A stretch of 64,000 nt of DNA, taken from contig QNQO01001177.1 of the NCBI GenBank assembly GCA_003290165.1, positions 274,689 through 338,688 of the forward strand, in the 5' to 3' direction. Each line of letters begins with the position of its first letter. Position 1 is the first letter of the stretch. Positions 54,661 through 64,000 of this stretch are shown here, one piece after another. Both the position numbers and the translations under genes were made by a program. Origin of the DNA: Berberis thunbergii. Lineage: Eukaryota; Streptophyta; Magnoliopsida; Ranunculales; Berberidaceae. Below the pieces are notes generated by a model that saw only the letters and a program-made list of their open reading frames with translations, ran no database searches and had not been told where the DNA came from.

Positions 54661-55259
54661 GAGAATAAATTACATAAATAACATATTCACATCATTATTC
54701 AATTGCATGAACTTTTAAATTCATACAATAGGTAAATAAAAAACCCATATTAAGATACCTAGCACAACATTGTTATTTAGTCTTTGGATAGAAATATCAA
54801 TCTATAAGTGGTAATCTTCGTACACAATGAAACCGACTTAATATTATGCCTTTCTTTGGACTGACATAATAAAAGCATGGTAAAGTAAACTTTATCACAT
54901 ATTTAAGACTAGGGATTGTCCGGTCAAAACAATCTTCCTTTGGGCCGATTGTTTCACATGGATGTAGCATGCTCCCTTATTTAAAATCAACCAATTTTTC
55001 TAACAGTGGTTGCTTTGGCAACCTATTAGTTAAATGGTGTAAATTTTAAATAAGGAACACAATAATGATACATGAAACCAAAATTATATTCTATGTATAA
55101 ATTTGGAGCATTAACTAAATTATCACCTTAATACAATTAAAACATGGGTCTAAATAAAATATAGCCAAAATTAAATAGGTCCCAATAATTTAAAACAATA
55201 TTACCAACAGCAACAAGCCCAATAGTCAAAGTAAAATGTACTAACATGCCCAATTATTA

Positions 55260-55600
55260 ATAACAACAACAGGCCCAATAGGTGAACAATCACCAAGCCC
55301 GTGAACAGTCAACTGAATAGTCACCAGGTTCATGAACAGTCATCAGTCAATGGTGAACAGTCGCGGTCAATGGTGAACAGTAATTTTTTTTAATAATGCA
55401 TAATCGCAGATATTGTTCACTATAACAGTGAAATCGTTTTTCACCATTCACGACATTGCATATCACTGTTCACTGTAACAGTGAAAATGTTTTTCACTAT
55501 TCACGGCATTGCATATCACTGTTCATTATATCAGTGAAAACGTTGTTCACTGTTCACGGATATCACTGTTCATTGTAAGAGTAAAATTGTTTTTTTATTT
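55260..55600. repeat. Minisatellite built on gttcactgt / gaacagtga
   Basis: First come short gtgaacagtca units (55270-55380). Then three to four units of about 50 bp each read gttcact(g/a)taacagtgaaa...ttcacggcattgcatatcact (55415-55570). Each unit contains its own small inverted repeat. Confidence 0.85.
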
Positions 55601-55749
55601 TATTTTTTAACATCTATTTCACTGTACAATACACCAAATTGTAATCTATTTCAATAGTAAATACAATTATAATATAATCACTGAATACAATTACACTCAC
55701 AATGAAACAGTGAAGACAATTGCCATGAATACATTCTATATAGATTCAA

Positions 55750-55930
55750 GTCTATAATCATGAATACATAATCACTGTAGGTCCAGATCATGCTATATCA
55801 ATCGTTGTATTAATCAATAATCACCGTATTAATCCATAATCGCTTATTAATCCATAGTCACTGTATTAATACATAATCACTGTATTAATACATAATCCAT
55901 AATCACTGTATTCATGCTATTCATATGAAT
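55750..55930. repeat. AT-rich tandem repeat (cactgtattaatacataat)
   Basis: Five to six imperfect copies of a roughly 20-bp unit in the copia leader. Part of the same leader repeat zone, but with a different unit. Confidence 0.75.
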
Positions 55931-56052
55931 CTATAATCATGTATTTATAATCATGTCCAGATACATAAACTATATGAATCTATTTATCACTGTATGAAAC
56001 AAATAATCACGGTATGTTTTCCTTTATAATTTCACATAGAATCAACAGGAGT

Positions 56053-56065
56053 TGCTCTGATACCA
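56053..56065 (-). promoter_or_regulatory. Copia primer-binding site (initiator tRNA-Met)
   Basis: TGGTATCAGAGCA on the minus strand, two bases after the 5' LTR end. It fixes this LTR as the 5' one and the element's orientation as minus. Confidence 0.9.
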
Positions 56066-56067
56066 AT

Positions 56068-56523
56068 TGTTGTAATTAAACCAAAATCTTAAGACTCTAG
56101 TTGATTCAATGGAAACAAGAAGAATAGAAACATACCCGATCGATCCATAGCGATTTCCCCGTTGATTCTGATGAGTTTGGATTGTTTGGATCTTCCGAAT
56201 GATTCAAGCATTTCCCTTAGTTCTCTATTGAGAGGATACAGAAGACAATTCCAAAAGTTTTTCTGTTTTCTACGCATACGCTCAATCGGGGACCCATCCT
56301 ATTTATAATGCCCATAAGTCACAACCCTTCAACTTACGGGCTGTGAATGTCCAATTCCGCCCCTCATTGAATTAGAAATTACATCCTTATTTACACCATG
56401 TTATTTATTAATACCTTATAGTCCAACATCCCTATTAGATCACATATTAGATGAACTACACTTTAAGATAGCAATACACGTTATATTACATATGTGTGCC
56501 CACATTATTGGATTTGTCCAACA
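56068..56523 (-). repeat. Copia 5' LTR, shared with a second copy
   Basis: 456 bp, TGTTGG...CAACA. It is followed on its left by the PBS and gag of one copy. On its right it is preceded by the RNase H end and purine tract of another. One LTR therefore serves two bodies. Confidence 0.9.
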
Positions 56524-57229
56524 ATCTCCCACTTGGGCCATATATGTTATCTTTAATGTGTATAACCTTAGGAGCTCAAAACTTGCTATCACAAGTAAAG
56601 GTATTCCGAAACAATCTCGTCCATTGACTGTACTGATACAAGATTAAAGTGATTTTCGTCACATGTAGCGTAACTAAATCCATCAATAGTCACATATACC
56701 AATATAATCAAATGACATAGATCAAACATGGATGTAGAGCATGGAAATTACATGTGATGTGATCCAAACATGTCTATTTCCAACTGGTCCATCTTTAATC
56801 TCTAATGAGATCAAACATATAATAAACAGACAATTGACTGATGATTTTATTTCTGCAGAAAATACTAAATTACACCAATGTGCCCAAAAATCCATCATAG
56901 AACAACAAAACTCCCACTAAACCATGATATCCTCATGTGACATAACACTCATATGAGCGGTGTGCTCATGAAAGACCTTGGGTGGTAATCCCTTAGTAAG
57001 CGGATCCGCAATCATGGAGTGTGTCCCAATATGCTTTATGAAAATCTGTTTATTCTCTACTCTCTCATTCACAACCAGGAACTTTATGTCAATATGATTT
57101 GACCTAGACGAGCTCCTGTTGTTGTTGGCATATAAAACTGCTGACTTATTGTCACAATATAACTTTAGTGGTTTTTCTATGTCATTTAAAATGCGCAGCC
57201 TAGTGACAAAATAACACAGCCATAATCCG
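56524..57229 (-). pseudogene. Second copia body, 3' remnant (RNase H end)
   Basis: It aligns closely with 41993-42680 of the main copy: the non-coding 3' tail, the PLTKGLPPK-type end and RNase H up to the position equivalent to 42676. It ends abruptly at cataatccg and joins unrelated hAT-like sequence. It must be the 3' end of a second element in tandem. Confidence 0.85.
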
Positions 57230-57322
57230 GATATGCGGGGCGGATTCAGGGACTCGAAATCCCCAGCGGGGCGGGGATGGGTTTGCTCAAATCCGCTCCA
57301 ATCTGCCCCATTGCCATCCCTA
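57230..57322 (-). mobile_element. hAT-like terminal fragment
   Basis: Read from 57322 on the minus strand: TAGGGATGGCAATGGGGCAG, then gcggat and ccccgcccc motifs. It is of the same type as the end at 35378. Only about 90 bp remain between the copia remnant and a LINE. Confidence 0.55.
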
Positions 57323-60300
57323 AACTCAGCCTCGAATTGTGTCTACTAGTCTGGCCTGAACGTTAGCAAAAACATCCACCGCAAGGACTCCAAAAGCTCC
57401 TTATTGAGAAGAAGCATAGAAACAGACATCATAACTTACCAAAAACATCTCAGGGGAAAGATAGGAGGGTACAGTTCTAAGGCTCCTAGGAGACATGTTG
57501 ATCCTATGATATCTAACTGCCAAAAGTTGTTCTTGCATGGTGAGAACTCTAGACTCCTGAGAATTGGTTGTATGTTTAGTAAGGGTAAAGGGTGCAGTGT
57601 GTTGACGAACATTATGCCTAGGATCTTCTACGATTGTTGTTTCTAGAACGTGGTGTAACGATGTTGGTTTGGCTAGGTCAAGATTGTTTCTAGCAAGTGT
57701 CTGGAACCATTGTTTATGCCAAGTTTCTCATGTGTGGCTGGTAAACAGAGTAAACAGTTGAAAAAAGAGTTTAGTCTTTTGAAAGACTGCATCATTTCTA
57801 AATTGCCAAATAGAGAAGATCACAGCAGTGAACCGTGAGGGAGTTTCATCTCGGGTGAAAGGATTTACTGCAGCCGAATCCCATATATATCTGAGAGTCT
57901 CTTGGATGAATTGGTTATGAATATTGACTCTGTGCCAGTTAATCGGGAGAGGGGAGAGGAGCCAAAGTCTCATAACTATTAGGCAATTGAAGAAGAAGTG
58001 CATGGTATCCTCATTGTGGTTATGACAAAAAACACAACAATTACAATAGGCATATAAATACGGGTGAGATTTGTCATGGTTGGAATAATATTTTGTGAGA
58101 CTTTTCAAGGAATAAGGATTGCACTTGCCGGGGCTTTTATTCTCCTAAGTTCTTTGAGAATTTTTTACTGGATTGCTCTAGGAATTGTGTTGGACGATGA
58201 AGAGTCTAGATCATCCTGAAGAAAAAGGCTTTGGTTGCGTTTTTCACCGAGAAGACTCCACATTTGTCAAATTGCTAGATAAGTGTGTTTGGGTCCCTAA
58301 AGTCACGCATGACTATGTCCAAGATGTCCTTGACAACTGGTAGAGGAAAAAGAGAGGCAATGAGATTTTCATTCCATTGTGGAGCGATGCTCTCTTGGTC
58401 AAGCCACAGGTCACAAACCGTAAGAAGTGGGGTGAAAATGGGTTTGCAATGAAGCAAAATAAAGTCAGATTTCACCCAACAGTCATTCCAAACATTGGTT
58501 TGGTTCCCGAACCAGATTTGATAAACTAGATGTCTTCTCATCTTGGTGAGGGCTGCTAAGCTTCCACGCCAAGCAAATGAGGCAACTAAGGGGGCTTTGA
58601 AAAACTGAAAGATACTTCTGTTGGGAAACTAAATCGCCTTCAATTGAATGTTGCAGGGGTTGCAAGGATTTGCAATCACATTCCATATGTGTTTTGCTTT
58701 CAAGGCCAGGTTTTTGTTTCGGGCTCTAGGAATGTTCAGACCTCCTAGTTGTCTTGGCAGAGTTAGCCTATTCGAAGTGCATAGGTGGTTGGTTTTCCCA
58801 TCCTCCGTTTCATTCCACCAAAAGTTTATAGTCAGCTTATCAATTTGAGAGATAGTGGATTGTGGAAGGAGAAATATTTGCATGGTATAGACAGGTATGG
58901 AATGGACAAACGCCTTGATCATGACAGTCCTACCAGCTTGGGATATGACTTTTGCTTTCCATGCAGATAGTTTTGAGTTAATCTTTTCATTTGGGAACTG
59001 GAAATCGTGGGCTTTTTTTTGTAGAGAAGCCGAGGTGTACCGATGTATTTATTTTTCGGGTTATACAACTTTGAGCCAAGAATTCTGTTAATCATCTTAG
59101 CATGCCTGGGGTGAACATTAGAGCTGTAGTAAATAGAAGACTTATCATAGTTAACTGCTTGGCCAGAGGTAGCGCAATATTGGGATAGTAAGTCTTTAAT
59201 TGCGTGTGCCTCTGCTAAAGAGACTCTGCGGAAGATCATAAGATCGTCAGTGTAAATGAGGTGGCTGATGGAAGGGACATGGTGACGAATGTGGAACCCT
59301 TTGATGATATTATGTAATTTAGCTTTCGCAAGCATCCGAGAAAGAGCCTCTGCCACAAGGATAAAAAGGTAAGGGGAGAGTGGATCTCCTTATCTTATAC
59401 CCCTTGAAGGTTTGATCTCGTTCAGTGGAGATCCATTGAGGAGGACTCTTAGGGATGTGGAGATGCATTGCTCTATAAGAGTGATCCAGTTCTGGGCAAA
59501 ACCAAGTTGGTGAAGAATTTGAAGGAGAAAGGTCCATTCGATCCTATCATAAACTTTGGCCATATCAATCTTAATCGTCATCCAACCTTGTTTCTTACGG
59601 CAAGAATGTTTCATTTGAAAAAATGCGTCATGAGCGAGATTGACATTATCTGAGATAGAACGACCCTTGAGGAAAACTCCTTGGTTTGGAGAGATAATAT
59701 TCTCTAGCGGAGGCTTCAGTCGATTTGCAAGGATTTTAGAGATGACTTTCTAAATCAAGTTGCAAAGACCAATTGGTTGGAACTTGTCCGGAGTGGTCGG
59801 ATTGGAGACTTTGGGGATCAAGGCTAAAAAAGTTTCATTGAGTTTGGGATCAAGAGTTTTGGTAATAAAGAAATCTTGAACCACTCTAATGACATCCTGA
59901 TTGACAATTTCCCAATAATGTTGAAAAAATAAGCATGGAAGCCGTCTGGACCTGGGGCTTTATGACTTTCAATGCCAAAGCTAGTGGATCGTATCTCGTC
60001 ATTTTCAGAAGTTGTTCATTGTCCCGTGTCCGACACCATTGGGGTGAAAGGGACATGAATCATGATTGTTTTTTGGGTTTGAGGATTGGAAAATGTTGCC
60101 AAAATAGCCATTACAGAGTTGACCAATTGAGTCCTGAGTAGTTTGCCAAATATTGTTTTGGTCCCTAAGACGGAGGATGTGATTACGCTTTCTGCGTAGG
60201 AGGGAAGAAAATGGAAAATTTTAGTGTTTTTATTGCATCTTGAAGCCAGGATTCGCCTGACTTATTCCTCCAGAAGAGTTATTCCCTATAAAGTAACTCT

Positions 60301-60330
60301 GAGAGCCTTTCTTCTAGGATTAAGGTATTT
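57323..60330 (-). pseudogene. Decayed L1-type LINE, RT to zinc-binding domain
   Basis: Minus strand, upstream to downstream: RRKRNHILRLRDQNNIWQTT (about 60190), SHKAPGPDGFHAYFFQHYWE (about 59960), LALIPKVSNPTTPDKFQPIG, NQGVFLKGRSISDNVNLAHD, WMTIKIDMAKVYDRIEWTFL, a GIRxGD-type turn at 59400, HLIYTDDLMIF (YxDD catalytic box, Thr in place of the usual Ala), LPRQLGGLNIPRARNKNLAL, FGNQTNVWNDCWVKSDF and a zinc-binding CCVFCHNHNEDTMHFFFNC. Frames are interrupted many times. The endonuclease half is absent, so it is 5'-truncated or cut off by the MULE at 60538. It is a different L1 family from the two copies at 27-29 and 37-38 kb. Confidence 0.9.
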
Positions 60331-60537
60331 TGAAAGAATTATTTGGGAGAGTTACCATTTTGAGTTTTAAGCATGATCTTTGGTTAAACTTCCAAGAAAT
60401 TTCATTAGTAAAAGGTGATTTAGATTCGTTAAACACGAACTTTATTTCCAATAATGTGATCTTAGCTTTTGTATCTGTAGTACCAAATGTGGAATTCTCT
60501 TGCCAAGTATATGATTGTGAAAAAAAAATTAATATAA

Positions 60538-60820
60538 GAGTCGTTCTAGGATACCTGGTCTATTGTGCCTGGATGGTGCTATGTATCCATTTTACTGATG
60601 CGACACTTAATATCTATTTGGAGATAGGGTCTCCTAAACCTGCTGCCAAACATACCAGATTACAACCTCATAATAGGAGTCGTTCTACGATGCCTGGTCT
60701 ATTGTGCCTGGATGGTGCCATGTTACATGTTTTAACCGATGTGGCACTTAATATCTATTTGGAGACATGGTCTCCTAAACCTGCAACCAAACATACCAGA
60801 TTACAACCTCATAATAGTTA
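60538..60820. repeat. Tandemly duplicated left TIR of the Pack-MULE
   Basis: Two copies of 141-142 bp, each starting gagtcgttcta and containing ggtctattgtgcctggatgg, end to end. The right end of the element has a single inverted copy (about 61420-61524) with an extra internal 11 bp. Confidence 0.9.
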
Positions 60821-61095
60821 GCACTCAAATAAATGGCACAACCTCCTTCTCCAAAAAAATCCTCCTCCTCCTTTGGAAATCACACAAACCATGTATTTCA
60901 AAGAGTAACACCAACACCACTCCTTGACAACTAAACCATGTATTAGAACACTAGCCACCACTCCTTAACAACTAATCCCAGCTGATTGAACATATTAGAA
61001 AACAACAAAACCATGTATTTCAAAGAGTCTCTCCACCAACACCAATAGTTTCTCTCTATCTCTCAGACAAAAATATCAAAAAGACGGAAGCGTCA

Positions 61096-61362
61096 ATGGC
61101 AGATTCATCATCAATAACCCATTTGACACCAGGAAGCGAAACCAAACCCATAAACATTTGTTCTTCTCGCATTTGTGCTATGAGACCACGAGGGAATCAT
61201 TTGTTAGAGTGTTCAGGGTCTTCTTCTCCACTGATACAACTCGTGACTTCTTCGATGGAGTTGCATCAAGCGAGCTCGAGAATTTGGGGTATGGGTTTAC
61301 TTTTGATTGTAAGAGGCTTGAAATGGGTTTGTCTGGCAAGTGAGGTGATCGAATCAATATGA
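61096..61362 (+). CDS. Captured ORF in the Pack-MULE, function unknown
   Basis: The ATG at 61096 follows a CT-rich leader (tttctctctatctctcagac) typical of plant 5' UTRs. The frame starts MADSSSITHLTPGSETKPIN and runs 88 codons. A second frame from 61158 (HLCYETTRESFVRVFRVFFS ... LGYGFTFDCKRLEMGLSGK) looks at least as protein-like, so the original coding frame may switch near 61160 through an indel. The YETTRES and GYGF-like pieces faintly recall an RNA-recognition motif, but I would not assign it. Confidence 0.35.
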   Translation: MADSSSITHLTPGSETKPINICSSRICAMRPRGNHLLECSGSSSPLIQLVTSSMELHQASSRIWGMGLLLIVRGLKWVCLASEVIESI

Positions 61363-61533
61363 TCAAGGCAGAGGGATCAAGCTTTCATTGTGTATCCCTG
61401 TTTGACTGCATGTTAGGAGGCCCTCTCTCCAAAACAAATTTTAAATGCCACATTTGCAAAAACAGGTGCATAACACCATCCAGGTATAAACCAGGCACAA
61501 TAGACCAGACCTGTAGAGTTTTTGTTAATATAA

Positions 61534-62267
61534 TTAGCAATGTATAAAGAATCTGACGTGGGTTGTGTCATGCTCACTCTTCTGTTCACATATCAACCTT
61601 ACAATGTCTAGTGCCCTCGAAGATCCTCTAGGGCTAAGAAAGCAAACAAAAAGTACAAAGGTGAATCATTTCCCCTCCTTAACAAGGAGACAGGGATAAA
61701 AAACAAAGATGTTTCTCTTCTTTGGCGGATGCTAGTGAGATTTCTATATGCCTAGTAACCATGTCACTCTCACTATAATTCTCTTTTCTTGTGAGAGTTT
61801 GTTTTCTTTTTTTATTTTTGTTTTGCTTTTGTTTCTTTGTATAAGGTTTTGGGGTCCTTAAAACCCAACTTGCTTTCCAAAAACAATGTCTTAGTGTCCG
61901 ATGATGGCAACACGACCAAACAATTAAGTAGCCATTTCACCACAATAAATAGTTGAGATGAGACCTAACGAATAGATTTTGAATTTTAATCATGTTGAGT
62001 TGAACAGTTTCAGCCATAATGAAGATTGGATTGGTTTCTTTTTGGGCCTCTAAACAACCTTATCCAATAGCAAGGATTTCGTCCAAATTAGATAACACGA
62101 TCCCAAAACAATAGACCCCATCTTATGATGAGACCATATGTCTTGCAAAATTGCTATCTTCTAGAAAATTTTGTGCTTAATGCTTCTTCAGTCATTCACA
62201 ATAGAATGGAATGAGTATTGTGGCAACTGAAAACATGGTTCTTATAATATGCGATATCCAACTTCTC
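61534..62267. other. Intergenic, no feature recognised
   Basis: AT-rich DNA between the Pack-MULE and a hAT end. No LINE sequence resumes here, so the MULE's right flank is not the LINE body. Nothing coding was seen. Confidence 0.5.
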
Positions 62268-62413
62268 TAAGGGTGGGTACGGTTTTGGTCGGTTCCAAAT
62301 TTTAAAGAACCTAGCTCGAACCGTTTCAATTTAACGAATTCGGTCCGATCCAGATTTTCTCATTTTGAACATTAGGATCGAACCTAACTCGAACCATTTA
62401 AATCAATCCGGTT
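62268..62413 (+). mobile_element. hAT end related to the 27558 element
   Basis: It begins TAAGGGTGGGTACGGTTTTG and aligns for about 140 bp with the left end of the hAT at 27558 (caaatttt(g/a)a(g/a)gaacct...tcgaaccgttt; cattttgaac; gaacctaactcgaa). No opposite end or 8-bp TSD was found, so it is a fragment. Confidence 0.6.
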
Positions 62414-63236
62414 ACACTGAATTTTTTGTAGTTATCTTTCGAAGGTAAATGAAATATTGTGGATGCTATTAAGACCCCAACAATCCATTCTTCATATTCT
62501 TTTACTATTTCAATGGATATCTCAAAGCCCAAGCTTAATTAGCACATAAGTTTGGCCCATTGGACTCCGACTACCCCACAAATACAGCCTTAAGGTTGTG
62601 GACCATAATACATTTTCCGAAGTTAGATATTCCCAACAAATAACATTCAAACCCATTATTTTATTTTTTACTAGGCAAACAAAATCATTTGGGAAAACGA
62701 GACAATGAGCAGTGTAATTACTTTCAGTGGATCACCATCAACAACAACAAGACGAGGTGTCCTCCGTCACACGCAATCGAGGACGAGGCCTCGCCGACGC
62801 CTCCTCTGTACTCCTGACACCGCTACCACTGTTATGGTGGCGGCAATTTGGTGAGCTTGATGGAATTGAGATTCTTAGATCTACTCGAAGGATATTAGCA
62901 AGAGAATGCTTGATGCGTGAAGGCAAAAATCGGCTTCAGTGAGTGCTTCAGAGGCGTAGTTGAATGGTCCTGCTGCTGCCGAAAATAGTAAAAATAATCT
63001 TTTAAGAAATTTTTTGTTTACTAAATGCAGCTAGATAATGGTGTATGGGTTTCAAAATTTTATATTGTGAAGTTTTAAAAATAGTTGTTGGAGTACTCAA
63101 GCAATTTGTGCACATAGATCCACCTAAATAGAAACAACCATATTCTTTAGGCTAAAATCTTAACATATTAAGCACGAAAATGCATCCTCAAAGTTCAGTC
63201 ACACCTGATATGTCTTTTGACCTTGCCAAGTGGAAA
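62414..63236 (+). other. Mostly non-coding, one unidentified frame
   Basis: A frame from 62727 (MDHHQQQQDEVSSVTRNRGR, 71 codons to 62942, ending CLMREGKNRLQ) has non-random composition and higher GC than its surroundings. It may be a fragment of a host exon. No family was recognised. The rest is AT-rich without features. Confidence 0.3.
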
Positions 63237-63607
63237 TGTTGTACGTAACAACTCATAAATGTATAGTAGTATTGAGAAAAAATAAATAATGTTGTTCATT
63301 TTTTTATGGGACAAAAAAATGATAGGTACAAATAATCCTATTACGTTCAATACAATTGATTGTCGGTCATGAATAAGAGTTGTAAGAGAAAATAATTATT
63401 TAATAAGTTTTGGTTGTATTAAGAGTGAGTGGGTAGTTATTCAGTTTCAGTGTCTTCAGTTTCAGTATTGTATTCAGTTCAGTGTATAGTCGCACAATGT
63501 GGGTGGTTTTCTTCGGTTAATGTATTTGTAAATATAACCACAATGTACTTCAAAAAGAGGGTTGAGAAAAAATAGACAGAACATGTTTTTCTTGCTCTGA
63601 ATTTACA
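63237..63607 (+). repeat. 5' LTR of a second copia family
   Basis: It starts TGTTGTACGT and ends ...ATTTACA directly before the PBS TGGTATCAGAGCC (63608-63620). The right border is fixed by the PBS; the left border is a best guess because the 3' LTR is outside the window. Confidence 0.6.
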
Positions 63608-63620
63608 TGGTATCAGAGCC
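63608..63620 (+). promoter_or_regulatory. Primer-binding site (initiator tRNA-Met)
   Basis: TGGTATCAGAGCC immediately after the LTR terminal CA. Confidence 0.8.
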
Positions 63621-63625
63621 TTGAC

Positions 63626-64000
63626 ATGGCTGGAGGATCAGGCAGTAATAAGAACAAAGATGATTTCTCTCCGTACATACTGACCTCGGCAGACCATCCA
63701 GGAGCCTCGTGACTCATGTTCAGTTAAAGGGAACAAACTTTGAAGAATGGCAAAGCCATGAGAGTCGCGTTGTGGGCGAAGAGAAATTGGGTTTTGGTTG
63801 AGGAATTATAACAAACCTTCGAAAATAATTCGGAACTCGAAGATTGGTGGATGATTAATTCCAGCTTGTCGCGTGGACTTTCCAATACCATTGAGCCAAC
63901 CTTGCGTTCGACCATAACGTACCGGGAAAACGGCGATGGAACTTTTGGCTGATCTTCAAGTGCGATTTGCGGTTGGCAATGGACCACGGTTGCAGGCATG
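63626..64000 (+). pseudogene. Copia-like gag N-terminal region, frameshifted, cut by window end
   Basis: The ATG at 63626 opens MAGGSGSNKNKDDFSPYILT followed by SADHPGAS, then TGA. The next frame resumes with THVQLKGTNFEEWQ, and after a further shift AMRVALWAKRK; ELEDWWMINSS and NTIEPTLRSTITYREN follow later. This is the gag N-terminal (UBN2/Retrotran_gag type) domain common to plant copia elements. At least three frame breaks show it is dead. It differs from the gag at 53.5-54.6 kb, so it is a separate family. Confidence 0.8.

Larger units (their letters stand above)
54661..56052 (-). other. Copia untranslated leader
   Basis: About 1.4 kb between gag and PBS. It holds two simple-repeat blocks (55260-55600 and 55750-55930) and otherwise AT-rich DNA. 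No frame was seen. Confidence 0.6.
41536..56523 (-). mobile_element. Ty1/copia retrotransposon, minus strand, interrupted by an Athila-type element
   Basis: 3' LTR 41536-41992, pol 42364-45031, gap filled by the insertion 45032-53271, gag 53277-54660, leader with minisatellites, PBS 56053-56065, 5' LTR 56068-56523. Without the insertion it is about 6.7 kb. Its own frames are broken by several stops and frameshifts. The left flank GGTAT (41531-41535) would be the TSD, but no matching right copy exists because the 5' LTR is joined directly to a second partial copia body (56524-57229). Confidence 0.9.
60538..61524. mobile_element. Pack-MULE (Mutator-like element carrying host-like sequence)
   Basis: The element is 987 bp with a perfect 9-bp TSD TTAATATAA at 60529-60537 and 61525-61533, the Mutator signature. 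Long imperfect TIRs contain CTGGTCTATTGTGCCTGG and atggtg(c/t)tatg, and extend about 100 bp to a ggag(a/g)...cctcctaa block. The left TIR is tandemly duplicated (60538-60678 and 60679-60820). No transposase is present. The core (60830-61430) looks like a host gene's 5' UTR and first exon. Confidence 0.85.

Noticed and set aside
55260..55930. Possible CRISPR-like array because of regular repeats
   Set aside because: Plant nuclear DNA; the units are imperfect, spacers are not unique, and the block lies in a retrotransposon leader.

Overview
The window is nuclear DNA of a flowering plant, most likely a eudicot. It is AT-rich, has GT-AG introns, and its plant-specific pieces include an R2R3-MYB, an AINTEGUMENTA-like AP2 gene, and ABCC and ABCG transporter pieces. 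One host gene looks intact: an intronless subgroup-22 R2R3-MYB at 29946-30647 (minus strand) with a TATA box. Almost everything else is transposable elements, many nested and several datable by their target-site duplications (TSDs), or host-gene fragments carried by DNA transposons.

Layout. (1) 1-4574: the right part of a CACTA transposon whose left end lies outside the window. It carries minus-strand exons of a leucine aminopeptidase, an unidentified exon, a purple acid phosphatase and an AIL/ANT-type AP2 gene. It sits inside a decayed copia element (4575 to about 6050). (2) 6127-24984: an old minus-strand LTR (TSD ATCAT), probably a solo LTR. It was split by two later insertions: an element with 3.3-kb LTRs and only a 668-bp interior (6833-14191, TSD CACAA), and an Athila-type non-autonomous element (14641-23314, TSD ATAAC). 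(3) 25.0-29.4 kb: an 85-bp-arm GC-rich hairpin, then a LINE 3' end split by a hAT element with 8-bp TSDs. (4) 29.4-39.0 kb: the MYB gene, quiet intergenic DNA, hAT-like ends, LINE pieces and a 309-bp CACTA MITE. (5) 39.05-41.53 kb: a second CACTA-like end followed by a chimera of ABCC exon 1 and ABCG/PDR exons. (6) 41.54-57.23 kb: a minus-strand copia array (LTR, body, LTR, second partial body) inserted at an ABCG splice donor, and itself split inside the integrase zinc finger by a second Athila-type element (45032-53271, TSD ATGCA). (7) 57.3-64.0 kb: a decayed L1 LINE, a 987-bp Pack-MULE with a perfect 9-bp TSD, a hAT end, and the 5' part of another copia element.

The most interesting items are: three separate host-sequence captures by DNA transposons in 64 kb; a retrotransposon that is almost all LTR, with three PPT/LTR-start junctions in its tiny interior; two related Athila-type elements that keep a long gag-derived ORF but no polymerase; and a long GC-rich hairpin whose only three mismatches would be G-U pairs in a plus-strand RNA. 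All identifications are by eye and from memory of protein families; no database search was run.
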